NCBI GenBank assembly: GCA_945913285.1
Contig: CAMEDD010000031.1
Coordinates: 1 to 32,623, forward strand
Source: Candidatus Sulfopaludibacter sp. SbA3
Lineage (GTDB): Bacteria; Pseudomonadota; Alphaproteobacteria; Caulobacterales; Hyphomonadaceae
Direction of reading: 5' to 3'
Length of the DNA: 32,623 nt
Shown here piece after piece: positions 1-8,573 of the stretch; position 1 is the first letter of the stretch; each line of letters opens with the position of its first letter. The position numbers and the translations under genes were made by a program. The notes beneath the pieces were generated by a model. The model made no database searches. It worked only from the letters and a program-made list of their open reading frames with translations, and was not told the origin of the DNA.

Positions 1-228
1 GAGCATCCGGCGGCCGTTCACGCAGTGGCGCGCCTTCAGGCTGCCCTTGGCATAGGAGAGCCCGGCATGGATGACTTCGGAATTGCGCGAAGATGTGTGC
101 ATGGCGATCTGGTCTTCGGCCTCGAGGACGATGACTTCGCGGCCCTCCCGGGCCAGCGCGCGGGCGCAGGCAAGGCCGATCACGCCTGCGCCAATCACGA
201 CCACATCTGCCTCGAAACTGTCCGTCAT
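1..228 (-). CDS. FAD-dependent oxidoreductase, N-terminal part (cut by window edge)
   Basis: The first 76 codons of a flavoprotein run off the left edge of the window. The start at 228 gives [20 protein letters not shown], a classic Rossmann beta-alpha-beta FAD site (GAGVIG) near residue 13. It is followed by an acidic residue ending the second strand (VLEAE) and by the segment [12 protein letters not shown] near residue 46. That segment is typical of the DAO-type family that includes L-2-hydroxyglutarate oxidase (LhgO) and related 2-hydroxyacid or amine oxidases. The substrate cannot be read from the N-terminus alone. It is transcribed divergently from the TPR gene at 300, with about 70 bases between them for both promoters. 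I am confident of the fold and unsure of the reaction. Confidence 0.8.
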   Translation of the reverse strand, partial: MTDSFEADVVVIGAGVIGLACARALAREGREVIVLEAEDQIAMHTSSRNSEVIHAGLSYAKGSLKARHCVNGRRML

Positions 229-299
229 GCGCATCCTGTCAGGACTGGGTAGAAGCCGCGGCTCGCCGGGGCGCCCCGATTGGACTAGTATCAGGCTGA

Positions 300-1064
300 A
301 TGATCCGACGCAGCTCCATTCTGGCGGCGCTTCTTGTCTCAGGGGCGCCGGTCGCACTCGCAGACATAGCGGGCGCCAATGCGGCGTTCCGGGCGGGCCA
401 GTATGACCTTGCGCTCAGCGAAGCCTCGGCCGAACTGACTGCCGATTCCCACGCTCTCCGCGCCCGGTCGATCCTCGCCAAGGCGATGTGCGCGGCGCGC
501 GAGCCCGACACAGGCGTGCTCCATAGGGCGCTGGACGAGGCCGAAGCCGCGCTGAAGCTGGATGCGCGCCACGGGGAGGGACGGCTGCAGAAGGCGATTG
601 CGCTGTCGCTGCTGACGCGGCCGATGGCCCTGTCGGAAGCGCGCGATTCCGGCAATGGGCCAAAGGCGAAGGCGCTCGCCGAAGGCGTGCTCGCGGACGA
701 TCCGTCGAACCATTTTGCGCTCGGCTTCCTCGCGGTCTGGCATGTGGAGGTGCACCGGCGCGGCGGCTCGGTTGGCGCGGCGATGATGGGGGCGAGCCTT
801 AAGGCGGCGCGCAAGTATTATGCGCAGGCCGTGCGCCTTGCGCCGGAGGATGCAAGCCTGCGCTGGCAATGGGCGAGGGCGCTCGCTGCGTTCGATGCGA
901 AGAAATACCACTCTGAGATCGAAGCTGAGCTGCAGGCAGCGCTGGAGATTGATCCTGCCACAGAGCTCGACCGCGTGATGCAGGGGCGGGCAGAAACGCT
1001 ACTGGAGGTGGTGAACACCGGCAAGCCACGCGAGATTGAGGCGGCAGCTCTGACGATGCTGTAG
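300..1064 (+). CDS. Exported TPR-repeat protein of unknown function
   Basis: A 254-residue protein begins with a Sec-type signal peptide: basic MIRRSS, a hydrophobic core, and a likely cut after ALA near residue 21. The mature part is made of helical repeats with TPR character, for example [20 protein letters not shown] near residue 27, and a clearer pair around 155-210 ([23 protein letters not shown]). TPR proteins act as protein-protein scaffolds; here the location would be periplasmic. No catalytic motif is visible. It stands alone, divergent from the FAD oxidoreductase and convergent with trxB, so the neighbours do not suggest a partner. The ATG at 300 is the natural start because the signal peptide begins there. 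Confidence 0.75.
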   Translation: MIRRSSILAALLVSGAPVALADIAGANAAFRAGQYDLALSEASAELTADSHALRARSILAKAMCAAREPDTGVLHRALDEAEAALKLDARHGEGRLQKAIALSLLTRPMALSEARDSGNGPKAKALAEGVLADDPSNHFALGFLAVWHVEVHRRGGSVGAAMMGASLKAARKYYAQAVRLAPEDASLRWQWARALAAFDAKKYHSEIEAELQAALEIDPATELDRVMQGRAETLLEVVNTGKPREIEAAALTML

Positions 1065-1065
1065 C

Positions 1066-1082
1066 GTGGGATGAAATCCCAC
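1066..1082. terminator. Candidate shared hairpin between convergent genes
   Basis: A perfect 7-bp stem (GTGGGAT / ATCCCAC) with a 3-base loop lies immediately after the stop of the TPR gene and before the stop of trxB. Its place between converging genes suggests a bidirectional terminator. There is no T-run on either side, so intrinsic termination is not certain. Confidence 0.4.
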
Positions 1083-1090
1083 CCCAAACG

Positions 1091-2071
1091 CTATTGCGCT
1101 GCCAAGGCCCCCGCGTGCGCCGCTTCCTCGGACAGCCAGCGCTCTGCTTCCAACGCGGCCATGCAGCCCATGCCGGCGGCGGTGACGGCCTGGCGGTAGG
1201 TCTCGTCGGTGACGTCGCCTGCAGCGAACACGCCGGGTATGGCCGTGCGGGCGGAGCCCGGTTCGGTGATCAGGTAGCCGTTCGGGCGCATCGGCATCTT
1301 GCCCACGAAAAGCTCCGTGGACGGCGCATGCCCGATGGCGATGAAGATGCCGTGGACGGGGATGTCGCGAACGGCGCCCGTCTTAATGTTCTTGATGCGC
1401 GCCGCGGTGACGCCGAGTGGCTGCTCGTCGCCGAGCACGTCTTCGAGCGCCGAATCCCAGATAACTTCGACCTTCGGATTCTTGAACAGGCGGTCCTGCA
1501 GGATCTTCTCGGCGCGGAAATGGTCGCGGCGGTGGACGACGGTGACCTTGGAGGCAAAGTTCGTCAGGAACAGCGCTTCTTCGACGGCGGTGTTGCCGCC
1601 GCCGATGACCATAACTTCGCGGCCCCGGTAGAAGAAGCCGTCACAGGTGGCGCAGGCGGAGACGCCGAAGCCCTTGAACTTCTGCTCGCTCGGCAGGTCC
1701 AGCCACTTGGCCTGCGCGCCGGTGGAGATGATCACGGCGTCGGCGGTGTAGGCCGTGCCGTTCTCCCCGACGGCCTTGAAGGGGCGGCTTGCGAAATCGA
1801 CGCTGAGGATGTGATCGTTTGCGACCTTTGCGCCCATCTTCTCGGCATGTTCCTGCATGCGCACCATCAGGTCCGGCCCCAGGATATGCGCCTCGCCCGG
1901 CCAGTTTTCAACATCGGTGGTGATGGTCAGCTGGCCGCCGGGCTGCATGCCGGTGACGACGAGCGTTTCGCGCAAGGACCGCGCGGCATAGACGGCGGCT
2001 GTCCAGCCCGCGGGGCCGGAGCCGATGATCAGGATTTCAGCATGTCGTATCTCGGCCAAAGGGGCCTCCAT
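1091..2071 (-). CDS. trxB: Thioredoxin-disulfide reductase
   Basis: This cytoplasmic flavoenzyme passes electrons from NADPH to thioredoxin. The 326-residue length is normal for the low-molecular-weight bacterial type. The FAD site GSGPAG is at residues 17-22 and is followed by the TAAVYAAR helix. The redox-active pair CATC is at 140-143 in the usual context SACATCDGFFYRG. The NADPH site GGGNTA is at 157-162, the 2'-phosphate-binding HRRDHFRA at 180-187, and the second FAD contact GDVTD at 285-289. All key residues are present. It lies 69 bases downstream of the CDF exporter on the same strand, so read-through is possible, but no functional link is obvious. The Shine-Dalgarno sequence before the chosen ATG is weak. 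Confidence 0.97.
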   Translation of the reverse strand: MEAPLAEIRHAEILIIGSGPAGWTAAVYAARSLRETLVVTGMQPGGQLTITTDVENWPGEAHILGPDLMVRMQEHAEKMGAKVANDHILSVDFASRPFKAVGENGTAYTADAVIISTGAQAKWLDLPSEQKFKGFGVSACATCDGFFYRGREVMVIGGGNTAVEEALFLTNFASKVTVVHRRDHFRAEKILQDRLFKNPKVEVIWDSALEDVLGDEQPLGVTAARIKNIKTGAVRDIPVHGIFIAIGHAPSTELFVGKMPMRPNGYLITEPGSARTAIPGVFAAGDVTDETYRQAVTAAGMGCMAALEAERWLSEEAAHAGALAAQ

Positions 2072-2140
2072 CGTCTTCGATGCCCCTATATGGGCGCTGA
2101 AGACGAGGGTTAAAGCGCTGCGGGCGGCTTCGCAATGCGG

Positions 2141-3139
2141 CTATGCGGCGGAGGGGCTAACCTCACCGATCACTTCTACCGTCGCATGGCTGGCGCCAAA
2201 GGCATGGGCGAGGCGTTCCTTTACGGCGCGGCGGACCGTTTCGGCGCTGGCGCCGGGGGCTAGGGTCACGTCGAGCGTGACGAGCGGGCGCGATTCGGTC
2301 AGCGCCCAGGCGTGGACATGGCTGACGCCTGCAATGCCGGGGACGTGGGCCTTCAGATCGGCGATGATGTGGGAGGCTTCGAGGCCGTCGGGCGTGCCCT
2401 CGATAAGGATATGGCCGGCATCGCGCACGATCCGCAAGCCGCCAAACAGGGCGAGGCCTGCGACGAGGATCGAGAGCAGCGGGTCGGCGATGTACCAGCC
2501 TTGCCAGAGGATCAGAATGGCCGCGAGAATCGCCGCGACCGAGCCGAGCAGGTCGCCGGCGACATGCCAGAGCGCGCCGCGCAAGTTGATATCCTCTTTG
2601 TGGCCGCCGCCGTGCAGAATGGCGAAGGCCATCACGTTGACGACGAGGCCGAGGACGGCGACGCCGAGCATCAGCTCCCCAAGCACCGGCGAGGGCAGCA
2701 GCAGGCGGTTGACGGCTTCCCACACGATCCAGAGTGCGAGCAGGATCAGCAGCACGCCATTGGTGAAGGCGGCGAGCACCTTCATGCGGCCGAAGCCGAA
2801 GCTGCGTTCCGGATCGGCCGGGCGCGCCGCGAGCTTGTAGCCGAGCCAGGCTAACAGCAGCGAGCCGGTATCGGTGAGCATGTGCGCGGCGTCGGCCATA
2901 AGGGCGAGTGAGCCGGACACGATGCCGCCGATGACTTCGGCGAACATGAACCCGCCGGTGAGCAGCGCCGCCAGCACGACGCGGCGGCGTGAGTCGGCGC
3001 TCGTCATGTCGGCTTCGTGGGCATGGGAATGGCCGGCGTGCCCATGCGTATGGTCGTGCGAATGGTCATGCGCATGCCCGGGGGCATGGTCATGCTTGTG
3101 CGCGCCATTGGGGCAGTCAGGGGCGGTGTGGTTGGGCAT
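2141..3139 (-). CDS. CDF-family cation efflux protein (zinc-type)
   Basis: A 332-residue proton-coupled metal exporter of the inner membrane. Residues 4-42 form a His-rich loop of roughly 15 His, many alternating with Asp, a feature of metal-binding N-termini in CzcD/ZitB-like CDFs. The two intramembrane metal motifs are seen as H86-x3-D90 (DAAHMLTD) in helix 2 and H192-x3-D196 (HVAGD) in helix 5. Paired HxxxD motifs mark the zinc branch, while manganese and iron branches usually carry DxxxD. Six membrane segments span about 55-235, and the C-terminal cytoplasmic dimerisation domain follows (VSHVHAWALTESRPLVTLDV). Zinc, possibly with cobalt or cadmium, is the likely substrate. No metal-responsive regulator is adjacent. 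Confidence 0.92.
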   Translation of the reverse strand: MPNHTAPDCPNGAHKHDHAPGHAHDHSHDHTHGHAGHSHAHEADMTSADSRRRVVLAALLTGGFMFAEVIGGIVSGSLALMADAAHMLTDTGSLLLAWLGYKLAARPADPERSFGFGRMKVLAAFTNGVLLILLALWIVWEAVNRLLLPSPVLGELMLGVAVLGLVVNVMAFAILHGGGHKEDINLRGALWHVAGDLLGSVAAILAAILILWQGWYIADPLLSILVAGLALFGGLRIVRDAGHILIEGTPDGLEASHIIADLKAHVPGIAGVSHVHAWALTESRPLVTLDVTLAPGASAETVRRAVKERLAHAFGASHATVEVIGEVSPSAA

Positions 3140-3264
3140 GCGCAGGGGGTGGCGCCTGCAGGCCGATCCGTCAATCGGCGCGTGATAGCATAACGCCTGT
3201 CGAACAGGGTATGTTCGCGGTAATGCATGGCCACGCCAAGACGGCCAGCAAAAGGGAGGACAAC

Positions 3265-3981
3265 ATGGTCGAAATTCGCCTGCGCCAGCTTGTGATCGCG
3301 GCTGAAAAACTGGACGTGGCCGCTGCGCTGGCCGAAGTGCTGGGGCTCGGGGAGCCGTTCCCCGATCCCGGCGTGGCCGAGTTCGGCCTCGTCAACCGGG
3401 TCTACGCCATCGGCGACCAGTTCCTCGAAGTGGTTGTACCGACCGCGTTGACGGCGCCGGCGGGGCGCTTCCTCGCGCGCGGCGGAGACGGCGGCTATAT
3501 GGCAATCTTCCAGACGGATGACCTCGCCGCGGCCCGCGCGCGGGTGGACGCACTGAAAATCCGCCGCGTGTGGAACATCGACCTGCCCGACATTTCCGCA
3601 AGCCACCTGCACCCCGCTGATGTCGGGGCCGCGATTGTCTCGATCGACGAGGCGCGTCCGGCGGCCAGCTGGCGCTGGGGCGGGCCGGGTTGGGAGACGC
3701 GCGCGTCGGCTGGCAAACTCACCGGCGCGGTGATCACCAGCGACGTGCCGGACCGGTTGGCCGCCCGTTGGGGCGCCGCGCTGGGCGTGGATGCAAAAGG
3801 TAGCATGTTGCAGCTTACCGACGCGGTGTTGGAGTTCCGCGAGGGTACGCAGGAGCGTTTGGCCGCGTTCCGTGTGAGCGTGCGTGATGCGGGCTCGGCC
3901 ATTGCGCGGGCCAAAGCGCTCGGGTTGGAGGTGTCCGGCACGCAGGCGCGGATTGGCGGGGTGGATATCGTTTTCGGCTGA
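3265..3981 (+). CDS. VOC-family (glyoxalase/bleomycin-resistance fold) protein
   Basis: A 238-residue cytoplasmic protein with two tandem beta-alpha-beta-beta-beta modules typical of the vicinal oxygen chelate superfamily: residues 4-90 (RLRQLVIAAEKLDVAAALAE onward) and a shorter second module from about 148. The longer reading frame upstream is ignored because a strong ribosome site (GGGAGGA) sits just before the ATG at 3265, and the upstream part overlaps the divergent exporter. VOC proteins range from lyases and dioxygenases to ligand-binding proteins. The usual metal-binding His/Glu set is not clear here, so the activity is open. It converges with the epimerase gene, leaving 12 bases between stops. 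Confidence 0.8.
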   Translation: MVEIRLRQLVIAAEKLDVAAALAEVLGLGEPFPDPGVAEFGLVNRVYAIGDQFLEVVVPTALTAPAGRFLARGGDGGYMAIFQTDDLAAARARVDALKIRRVWNIDLPDISASHLHPADVGAAIVSIDEARPAASWRWGGPGWETRASAGKLTGAVITSDVPDRLAARWGAALGVDAKGSMLQLTDAVLEFREGTQERLAAFRVSVRDAGSAIARAKALGLEVSGTQARIGGVDIVFG

Positions 3982-3993
3982 GGCGCAGCTCGC

Positions 3994-4977
3994 TCAGCCC
4001 CAGAGCGCGGCGCTCGGCGGCGCGACGTCGCCGCCAGTGAACGCCAGGCCGTCGGCAATGTCCTCGGCAAGCCAGAGCGGCCCGTCCACATCGGCCGCGT
4101 CGGCGAGGCCCGCGAGCAGCACGGCCGGCGCCATCGACAGCGAGCCCGCCACCATGCAGCCGATCATCACGCCCATGCCGGACTGGCGCGCGGCGCGCAC
4201 CATCGCCAGCGCCTCGGTGAAGCCGCCCGTCTTGTCGAGCTTCACGTTCACGGCGTCGTAGCTGCGGGCCAGGGTCTGGATATCGGCGCGAGTGTGCGCG
4301 CTTTCGTCCGCACACACCGCAACCGGACCGGGCCTTCGGATGAGCGCATCGTCCTTGCCAGCCGGAAAGGGCTGTTCGATCAGCACCACGCCGAGTTTCG
4401 CGGCGGCCTTGGCGAGCGCCGGGAAGGTTTCGGCGGTGAGGCCCTCATTGGCATCGAGGATCAGCCGCGCATCGGGGCGCGCGAGGTGGACGGCCTTGAT
4501 CCGCGCGATGTCGTCGTCGGCGCCGATTTTAAGTTTGAGCAGTTTGCCGGGCGCCGCCTGCGCGGCGTCGGCCATCAGGTCCGGCGCGGCGAGACTGATC
4601 GTGACTGCTGTTTCAACAGGCCGGGGTGCGGGCAGGCCAGCGCGTTGCCAGACGGGGATGCCTGTCAGCTTGGCCTCAAGGTCCCACAGCGCGCAGTCCA
4701 GCGCGCAGCGCGCGGCACCTGCCGGGAGCGCGGCTTGCAAGCCGGAAAGGTCCATCCCGCCCTCGATCTGGCTGCGCAGGCCTTCGATGGACGCGGCCAC
4801 GCTTTCGACCGTTTCGCCATATCGGCCATAGGGGACGCATTCACCCCGCCCTGCGGCCCCGCCCTCGGTGATGCGCACCCGCAAGGTCTGGGCCTCGGTC
4901 TTGGCGCCGCGCGAGATTGCGAACGCAGCGCGCAGCGGAGAGGAAATTCTTGCGATTTCAAGCTCGCGATTGCGCAT
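3994..4977 (-). CDS. Dipeptide epimerase / N-acyl amino acid racemase-like enolase-superfamily enzyme
   Basis: A 327-residue enolase-superfamily enzyme of the muconate-lactonising group. The catalytic KxK is seen in KLKLK (148-150), and the magnesium ligands are D175 (DAN), E201 (EQP) and D224 (ADES). The second catalytic lysine lies in VNVKLDKTGG near 246-249, followed by IGCM at 272-275. This set is that of L-Ala-D/L-Glu epimerases (YcjG type), which recycle murein peptides. A closely related alphaproteobacterial group, DgcA, racemises N-acetyl-D-glutamate. No DgcN partner is visible, so the dipeptide epimerase reading is slightly preferred. It is divergent from the lipid transport operon that starts at 5065. 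Confidence 0.88.
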   Translation of the reverse strand: MRNRELEIARISSPLRAAFAISRGAKTEAQTLRVRITEGGAAGRGECVPYGRYGETVESVAASIEGLRSQIEGGMDLSGLQAALPAGAARCALDCALWDLEAKLTGIPVWQRAGLPAPRPVETAVTISLAAPDLMADAAQAAPGKLLKLKIGADDDIARIKAVHLARPDARLILDANEGLTAETFPALAKAAAKLGVVLIEQPFPAGKDDALIRRPGPVAVCADESAHTRADIQTLARSYDAVNVKLDKTGGFTEALAMVRAARQSGMGVMIGCMVAGSLSMAPAVLLAGLADAADVDGPLWLAEDIADGLAFTGGDVAPPSAALWG

Positions 4978-5064
4978 AAGTTAATCCCGAGGGGTGAATT
5001 GAGTTGGACGGGCGTGGGGCGTGCTTAAGCATGTTTTGCTACAGAGGTCAGGCCCGCACTCAAT

Positions 5065-6189
5065 ATGAAGTCCCCTGTTACCCCCGGTTTCGAGCTTGAA
5101 AAGAGCGGCGAAGAAACGGTCCTCCGTCTTACGGGAGATTGGACCGTGGCGACGTTGCAAACTGTGGAGGCTGGCTTCGGGACCACCCGCTTGCCGGACG
5201 CCGCGGGAATCGACGTCTCCGAATTGGGCAAGCTCGACACAGCCGGCGCCTTCCTGATCGACCGGATGCTGCGGGCCTCGAACGCCTACCCACCGCGCCT
5301 CATAGGGGTCCATGCCTCGGCGGCCAGCCTCCTCGAGCAGGTCCATGCTGTCTCCGATCCCTGCGAGCCGGCCCCGCCCCGGTCGCACGGCTTTGTGGAC
5401 ATGCTGGAACGGATCGGGCGCGGCACGGTCGCCGTATTCACCGAAGTGACGGCCACGCTCGCCTTTCTGGGCGAAACGATGTTCACGATCGCCCGCCTGA
5501 TCGTGCAGCCCTGGAAGCTTCGCTGGACTTCCATCGTCGCTGTGATGGAAGAGGCCGGGCTCAACGCCATGCCCATCGTAGCGTTCCTGACCTTCTTCGT
5601 CGGCATGGTGGTCGCCTTCATCGGCGCAACCTCGCTGCGCGACTTCGACCTTGAAATATTCACGGTCGAACTGATCGGCTATTCGATGCTGCGCGAGTTC
5701 GGCGTCGTGCTGACCGGCATCGTGCTGGCAGGCCGAACGAACTCCTCCTTCACGGCGCAGATCGGCACGATGAAGATGCGCCAGGAAATTGACGCGATGC
5801 TGACGCTCGGCCTGAAGCCGATGGACGTGATCGTCGCGCCGCGCGTCATCGCGATGGTTGTGATGACACCCATTCTGGCCTTCGTTGCGACGCTTGCGGG
5901 CATTGCAGGTGGCATCGTCGTGGGCTGGACGTCGCTGGATATCAATCCGGGCCTGTTCATCGAGCGAATGCGCGCCTCTGTTCCGCTCGACCAGTTCTGG
6001 ATCGGCATGTCCAAGGCGCCGGTGTTCGGCCTCGTGGTGGCGCTGATAGCCTGCCGGCAAGGCCTGATGACAGGCGGCAGCGTTCAGTCTCTCGGCCACC
6101 GCACGACCACCTCCGTGGTGCAGGCGATCTTCGCGATCATCGTAATCGATGCGTTGTTCGCGATCTTCTACATGGAGCTCGGCATATGA
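5065..6189 (+). CDS. MlaE-type lipid ABC transporter permease with N-terminal STAS domain
   Basis: A 374-residue fusion. Residues 8-100 form a STAS domain (LTGDWTVATLQ, then VSELGKLDTAGAFLIDRML), the fold of MlaB. Residues 150-370 are the MlaE permease with the family signature EFGVVLTGIVLAGRTNSSFT followed by AQIGTMKMRQEIDAM and VAPRVIA. In enterobacteria MlaB and MlaE are separate; here both roles sit in one chain, which is common in alphaproteobacteria. The protein should pair with the ATPase encoded next, starting four bases before this stop (ATGA overlap). The complex moves phospholipids or other hydrophobic molecules across the inner membrane toward or from the outer membrane. This is the first gene of a four-gene operon. 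Confidence 0.93.
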   Translation: MKSPVTPGFELEKSGEETVLRLTGDWTVATLQTVEAGFGTTRLPDAAGIDVSELGKLDTAGAFLIDRMLRASNAYPPRLIGVHASAASLLEQVHAVSDPCEPAPPRSHGFVDMLERIGRGTVAVFTEVTATLAFLGETMFTIARLIVQPWKLRWTSIVAVMEEAGLNAMPIVAFLTFFVGMVVAFIGATSLRDFDLEIFTVELIGYSMLREFGVVLTGIVLAGRTNSSFTAQIGTMKMRQEIDAMLTLGLKPMDVIVAPRVIAMVVMTPILAFVATLAGIAGGIVVGWTSLDINPGLFIERMRASVPLDQFWIGMSKAPVFGLVVALIACRQGLMTGGSVQSLGHRTTTSVVQAIFAIIVIDALFAIFYMELGI

Positions 6190-6965
6190 CCGCTGAGCCG
6201 ATCATCCAAATATGGGACCTGAAGGTCGCCTATGGATCCTCCGTGATCCTCGAACACCTGAACCTCGACATTCCGAAAGGCGAAGTCATTGGCGTCATCG
6301 GACCGTCGGGCTGTGGTAAGTCCGTGCTGCTGCGTGCGATCACTGGCCTCAAGCCGCCGGAAAGCGGCGTGGTGGAAGTGTTCGGGCTGCGCCTCGACAC
6401 GCTGGCTCCGAAAGCGCGCACGGCCGCAGAGCGGCGTTGGGGTATCATGTTCCAGGACGGCGCGCTGTTCTCGAACTTGACGGTGCGCGAGAATGTGATG
6501 GTGCCCCTAAAGGAACATACGCAGCTCAGCCCCGCCCTGATCCATGATCTCGCGGACATGAAGATACGCCTCTCGGGTCTCGCCGCCAGCGCCGGGGACA
6601 AATACCCGTCCGACCTTTCGGGCGGCATGCGCAAGCGCGCCGCGCTCGCCCGCGCGCTTGCGCTCGATCCGGAGCTTCTGTTTCTCGACGAACCCACCGC
6701 CGGGCTTGATCCGATTACGGCGGCAGGCTTCGATACGCTGTTGCGCGCCCTGCAGCGCGCGCTTGGCCTGACGGTGTTCCTGGTGACCCATGACGTCGAC
6801 ACCCTGCACGCGACCTGCGACCGGATCGTGGTCCTAGGGGAAAAGCATGTGCTGGCAATGGGCACCATTCCGGAACTGAGACAGGTCGATCACCCCTGGA
6901 TACAGGAATACTTCAGCGGCCCGCGCGGACGGGCCGCCGCACCCAACGACGAAAAGAGGACCTAG
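6186..6965 (+). CDS. MlaF-type ABC transporter ATP-binding protein
   Basis: The 259-residue ATPase of the Mla/Mce-type transporter. Walker A is GPSGCGKS at residues 39-46, the Q-loop is at FQD 89-91, the ABC signature LSGGM at 144-148, Walker B LLFLDEP at 164-170 and the switch His in VTHD near 201. The signature reads LSGGMRKR, the Met-Arg-Lys-Arg form typical of MlaF-like ATPases rather than the usual LSGGQ. The start overlaps the permease stop by four bases, implying translational coupling. The C-terminal extension after residue 235 (HPWIQEYFSGPRGR) is also typical of MlaF. The protein should bind the cytoplasmic coupling helices of the permease at 5065. Confidence 0.95.
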   Translation: MTAEPIIQIWDLKVAYGSSVILEHLNLDIPKGEVIGVIGPSGCGKSVLLRAITGLKPPESGVVEVFGLRLDTLAPKARTAAERRWGIMFQDGALFSNLTVRENVMVPLKEHTQLSPALIHDLADMKIRLSGLAASAGDKYPSDLSGGMRKRAALARALALDPELLFLDEPTAGLDPITAAGFDTLLRALQRALGLTVFLVTHDVDTLHATCDRIVVLGEKHVLAMGTIPELRQVDHPWIQEYFSGPRGRAAAPNDEKRT

Positions 6966-6972
6966 AGGCAAC

Positions 6973-7908
6973 ATGGAAACCCGGGCAAACTACGCACTCA
7001 TCGGCGCGCTCGTCCTGATCGCAGCAGCGCTCGTGGCAGGCTTCGTCCTCTGGCTCGGACAGTCCGAGTTCCAGCGCGATTTCAAGGCCTATGACATTGT
7101 CTTTGAAGGCCCGGTCTCGCTCGAGGAAGGCGCAGCGGTGCGCTATATCGGCGTCAAGGTCGGCGAGGTCGCCAGCGTACGGATCGATAAGGCGGACCCT
7201 TCAAAGGTGCGCACGCATGTCCGCGTTTCGCGCGAGACGCCGATCCGCGAAGACTCCACCGCGTCCATCCAGCTCGCCGGCATCACCGGCATCACTTTCG
7301 TGCAGATCAGCGCCGGAACCGGTAAGCCGCTCGAAGGCAAGCCCGGCCAGCCAGTGCCGGTCATCAAATCCGAACGCACGCTGGTCGATCAGATCGTGGC
7401 CGGCGGCGCGCAGGCGCTTGGCCGCGCCAACATGACATTTGATGGTATCAACCGTATACTGACGGACGAGAACATTGCGTCGCTTTCGGTCTCCATCAAG
7501 AACATCGAAACCGTGACCTCGAAGCTCGCCGCCGATGACGGCCTCGTCAATCAGGCCTCGGTGACGCTGACCGATATGTCAGATGCGGCCACGGCGTTTG
7601 AAGTGGCGTCGAAGGATTTCCATGGTTTAGGAACACAGGCCGGAGCCGGTATCGAGACAATGGTTGCGGATGTTCGTACGGTCGCCATGTCAGCTGCGGG
7701 AACACTCGACGAAAGCCGCCGGGCGGTTGCCGCAGCAACTGCCATCATCGAAGGTCCGGCGACCACGACGATGGAGAACACTAACGCTGCCAGCCAGGAC
7801 CTCCGTGTCCTGATCAACCGGCTCGACCGCGCGGTGCGCGAGATCGAGCGCAATCCGCAGGGCTTCGTCGTTGGCGAGCCGCTGCCTTATGAGGAAAAGC
7901 GCAAATGA
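6973..7908 (+). CDS. MlaD/MCE-domain substrate-binding protein
   Basis: A 311-residue membrane-anchored protein. One N-terminal helix at about residues 8-29 is followed by an MCE domain at roughly 38-120 (AYDIVFEGPVSLEEGAAVRY, IGVKVGEVASVRID, then IQLAGITGITFVQI). A long helical region with coiled-coil character runs from 150 to 300. MCE proteins form hexameric rings in the periplasm that contact the permease and carry lipid. At 311 residues with a single MCE domain it is longer than E. coli MlaD, and the helical tail could build a longer channel as in other single-MCE proteins. It begins eight bases after the ATPase stop and overlaps the next gene by four bases. Confidence 0.92.
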   Translation: METRANYALIGALVLIAAALVAGFVLWLGQSEFQRDFKAYDIVFEGPVSLEEGAAVRYIGVKVGEVASVRIDKADPSKVRTHVRVSRETPIREDSTASIQLAGITGITFVQISAGTGKPLEGKPGQPVPVIKSERTLVDQIVAGGAQALGRANMTFDGINRILTDENIASLSVSIKNIETVTSKLAADDGLVNQASVTLTDMSDAATAFEVASKDFHGLGTQAGAGIETMVADVRTVAMSAAGTLDESRRAVAAATAIIEGPATTTMENTNAASQDLRVLINRLDRAVREIERNPQGFVVGEPLPYEEKRK

Positions 7909-8504
7909 TCCGGACCGTCCTGCTCTCCGCCGCCCTTGTGAGCCTTTCCGGTTGTATCAGCGTGCTGCAGCAGCCCGATGCGCCCGATGCCTTCTACCGG
8001 ATCGGGCCGATGGAGCCGATGCATACCTTGAACGCGACTGTTACCATCCGAGAGCCGGAAGCCTCGCGTTTGTTCTCCGGCCGGTCGATCGCGGCCGAAG
8101 ATGAAACCGGCGCGCTCCGTATCTTGCGCGGTGTTCAGTGGACAGACAACGCGACCGAGATGATGCAGGGCGCCTTGCTCGACTCGCTGAGCGGCTCCGG
8201 CCCGAATGCGGCCTTGCCCTCGAACTCTTCCGGTCCGGCCCAGTTCGAATTGAACTGGCGGCTGAGCGAGTTCACGCTTTACGGTGGTTCGGCCCGCTGC
8301 CGGCTCGACGCGACCTTGCTGTCCGGACGCACGCGTACCGTCGTCGCGCAGACCAGCGTGTCAACCACGGCGGTTGGCCTGGACGACACGAATGCTGCCC
8401 GTGCCAAGGCGCTGACCGATGCCGGCCGCGCCTGCGTGAGTGAGCTCGCGTCTTTCATTTCCGCGGAAACTCGGAAACCCGCCGACGCAGCACCTGCGGA
8501 ATAG
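7905..8504 (+). CDS. ABC-type transport auxiliary lipoprotein (PqiC/YmbA-like family)
   Basis: A 199-residue lipoprotein: the signal peptide ends in the lipobox LSGC, with the lipidated Cys at residue 17. The mature protein has the pattern of the ABC_trans_aux family: FYRIGPMEP near the N-terminus, then VTIREPEASRLFSGRSIA, and later FELNWRLSEFTLYGGSARCR. Members accompany Mce/Mla-type operons and are thought to be outer-membrane-side partners (compare PqiC). The overlap with the MCE gene (ATGA) and the terminator right after the stop make it the last gene of the operon. Outer versus inner membrane sorting cannot be read with certainty; Ile rather than Asp follows the Cys. Confidence 0.87.
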   Translation: MIRTVLLSAALVSLSGCISVLQQPDAPDAFYRIGPMEPMHTLNATVTIREPEASRLFSGRSIAAEDETGALRILRGVQWTDNATEMMQGALLDSLSGSGPNAALPSNSSGPAQFELNWRLSEFTLYGGSARCRLDATLLSGRTRTVVAQTSVSTTAVGLDDTNAARAKALTDAGRACVSELASFISAETRKPADAAPAE

Positions 8505-8527
8505 AGCAGCCGTTTCCGGGCATAAGA

Positions 8528-8563
8528 AAGCCGGGCCTGCACAGCAGGCCCGGCTTAGTTTTT
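8528..8563 (+). terminator. Rho-independent terminator of the Mla-type operon
   Basis: A perfect 13-bp GC-rich stem (arms 8528-8540 and 8544-8556) with a 3-base loop is followed within two bases by a T-run at 8559-8563. It lies 24 bases after the lipoprotein stop. It may also stop minus-strand transcription of the acyl-CoA dehydrogenase that ends at 8574. Confidence 0.92.
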
Positions 8564-8573
8564 GTAACGCGGA

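Noticed and set aside
1094..2113. Plus-strand open frame of 339 codons
   Set aside because: It lies fully opposite trxB, whose motifs are all intact; the frame has the His/Asp/Gly-rich composition of an antisense shadow in GC-rich DNA.
2989..3264. Upstream extension of the VOC gene with a His/Arg-rich N-terminus
   Set aside because: It is the complement of the His-rich loop of the CDF exporter; the ribosome site before 3265 fixes the start.
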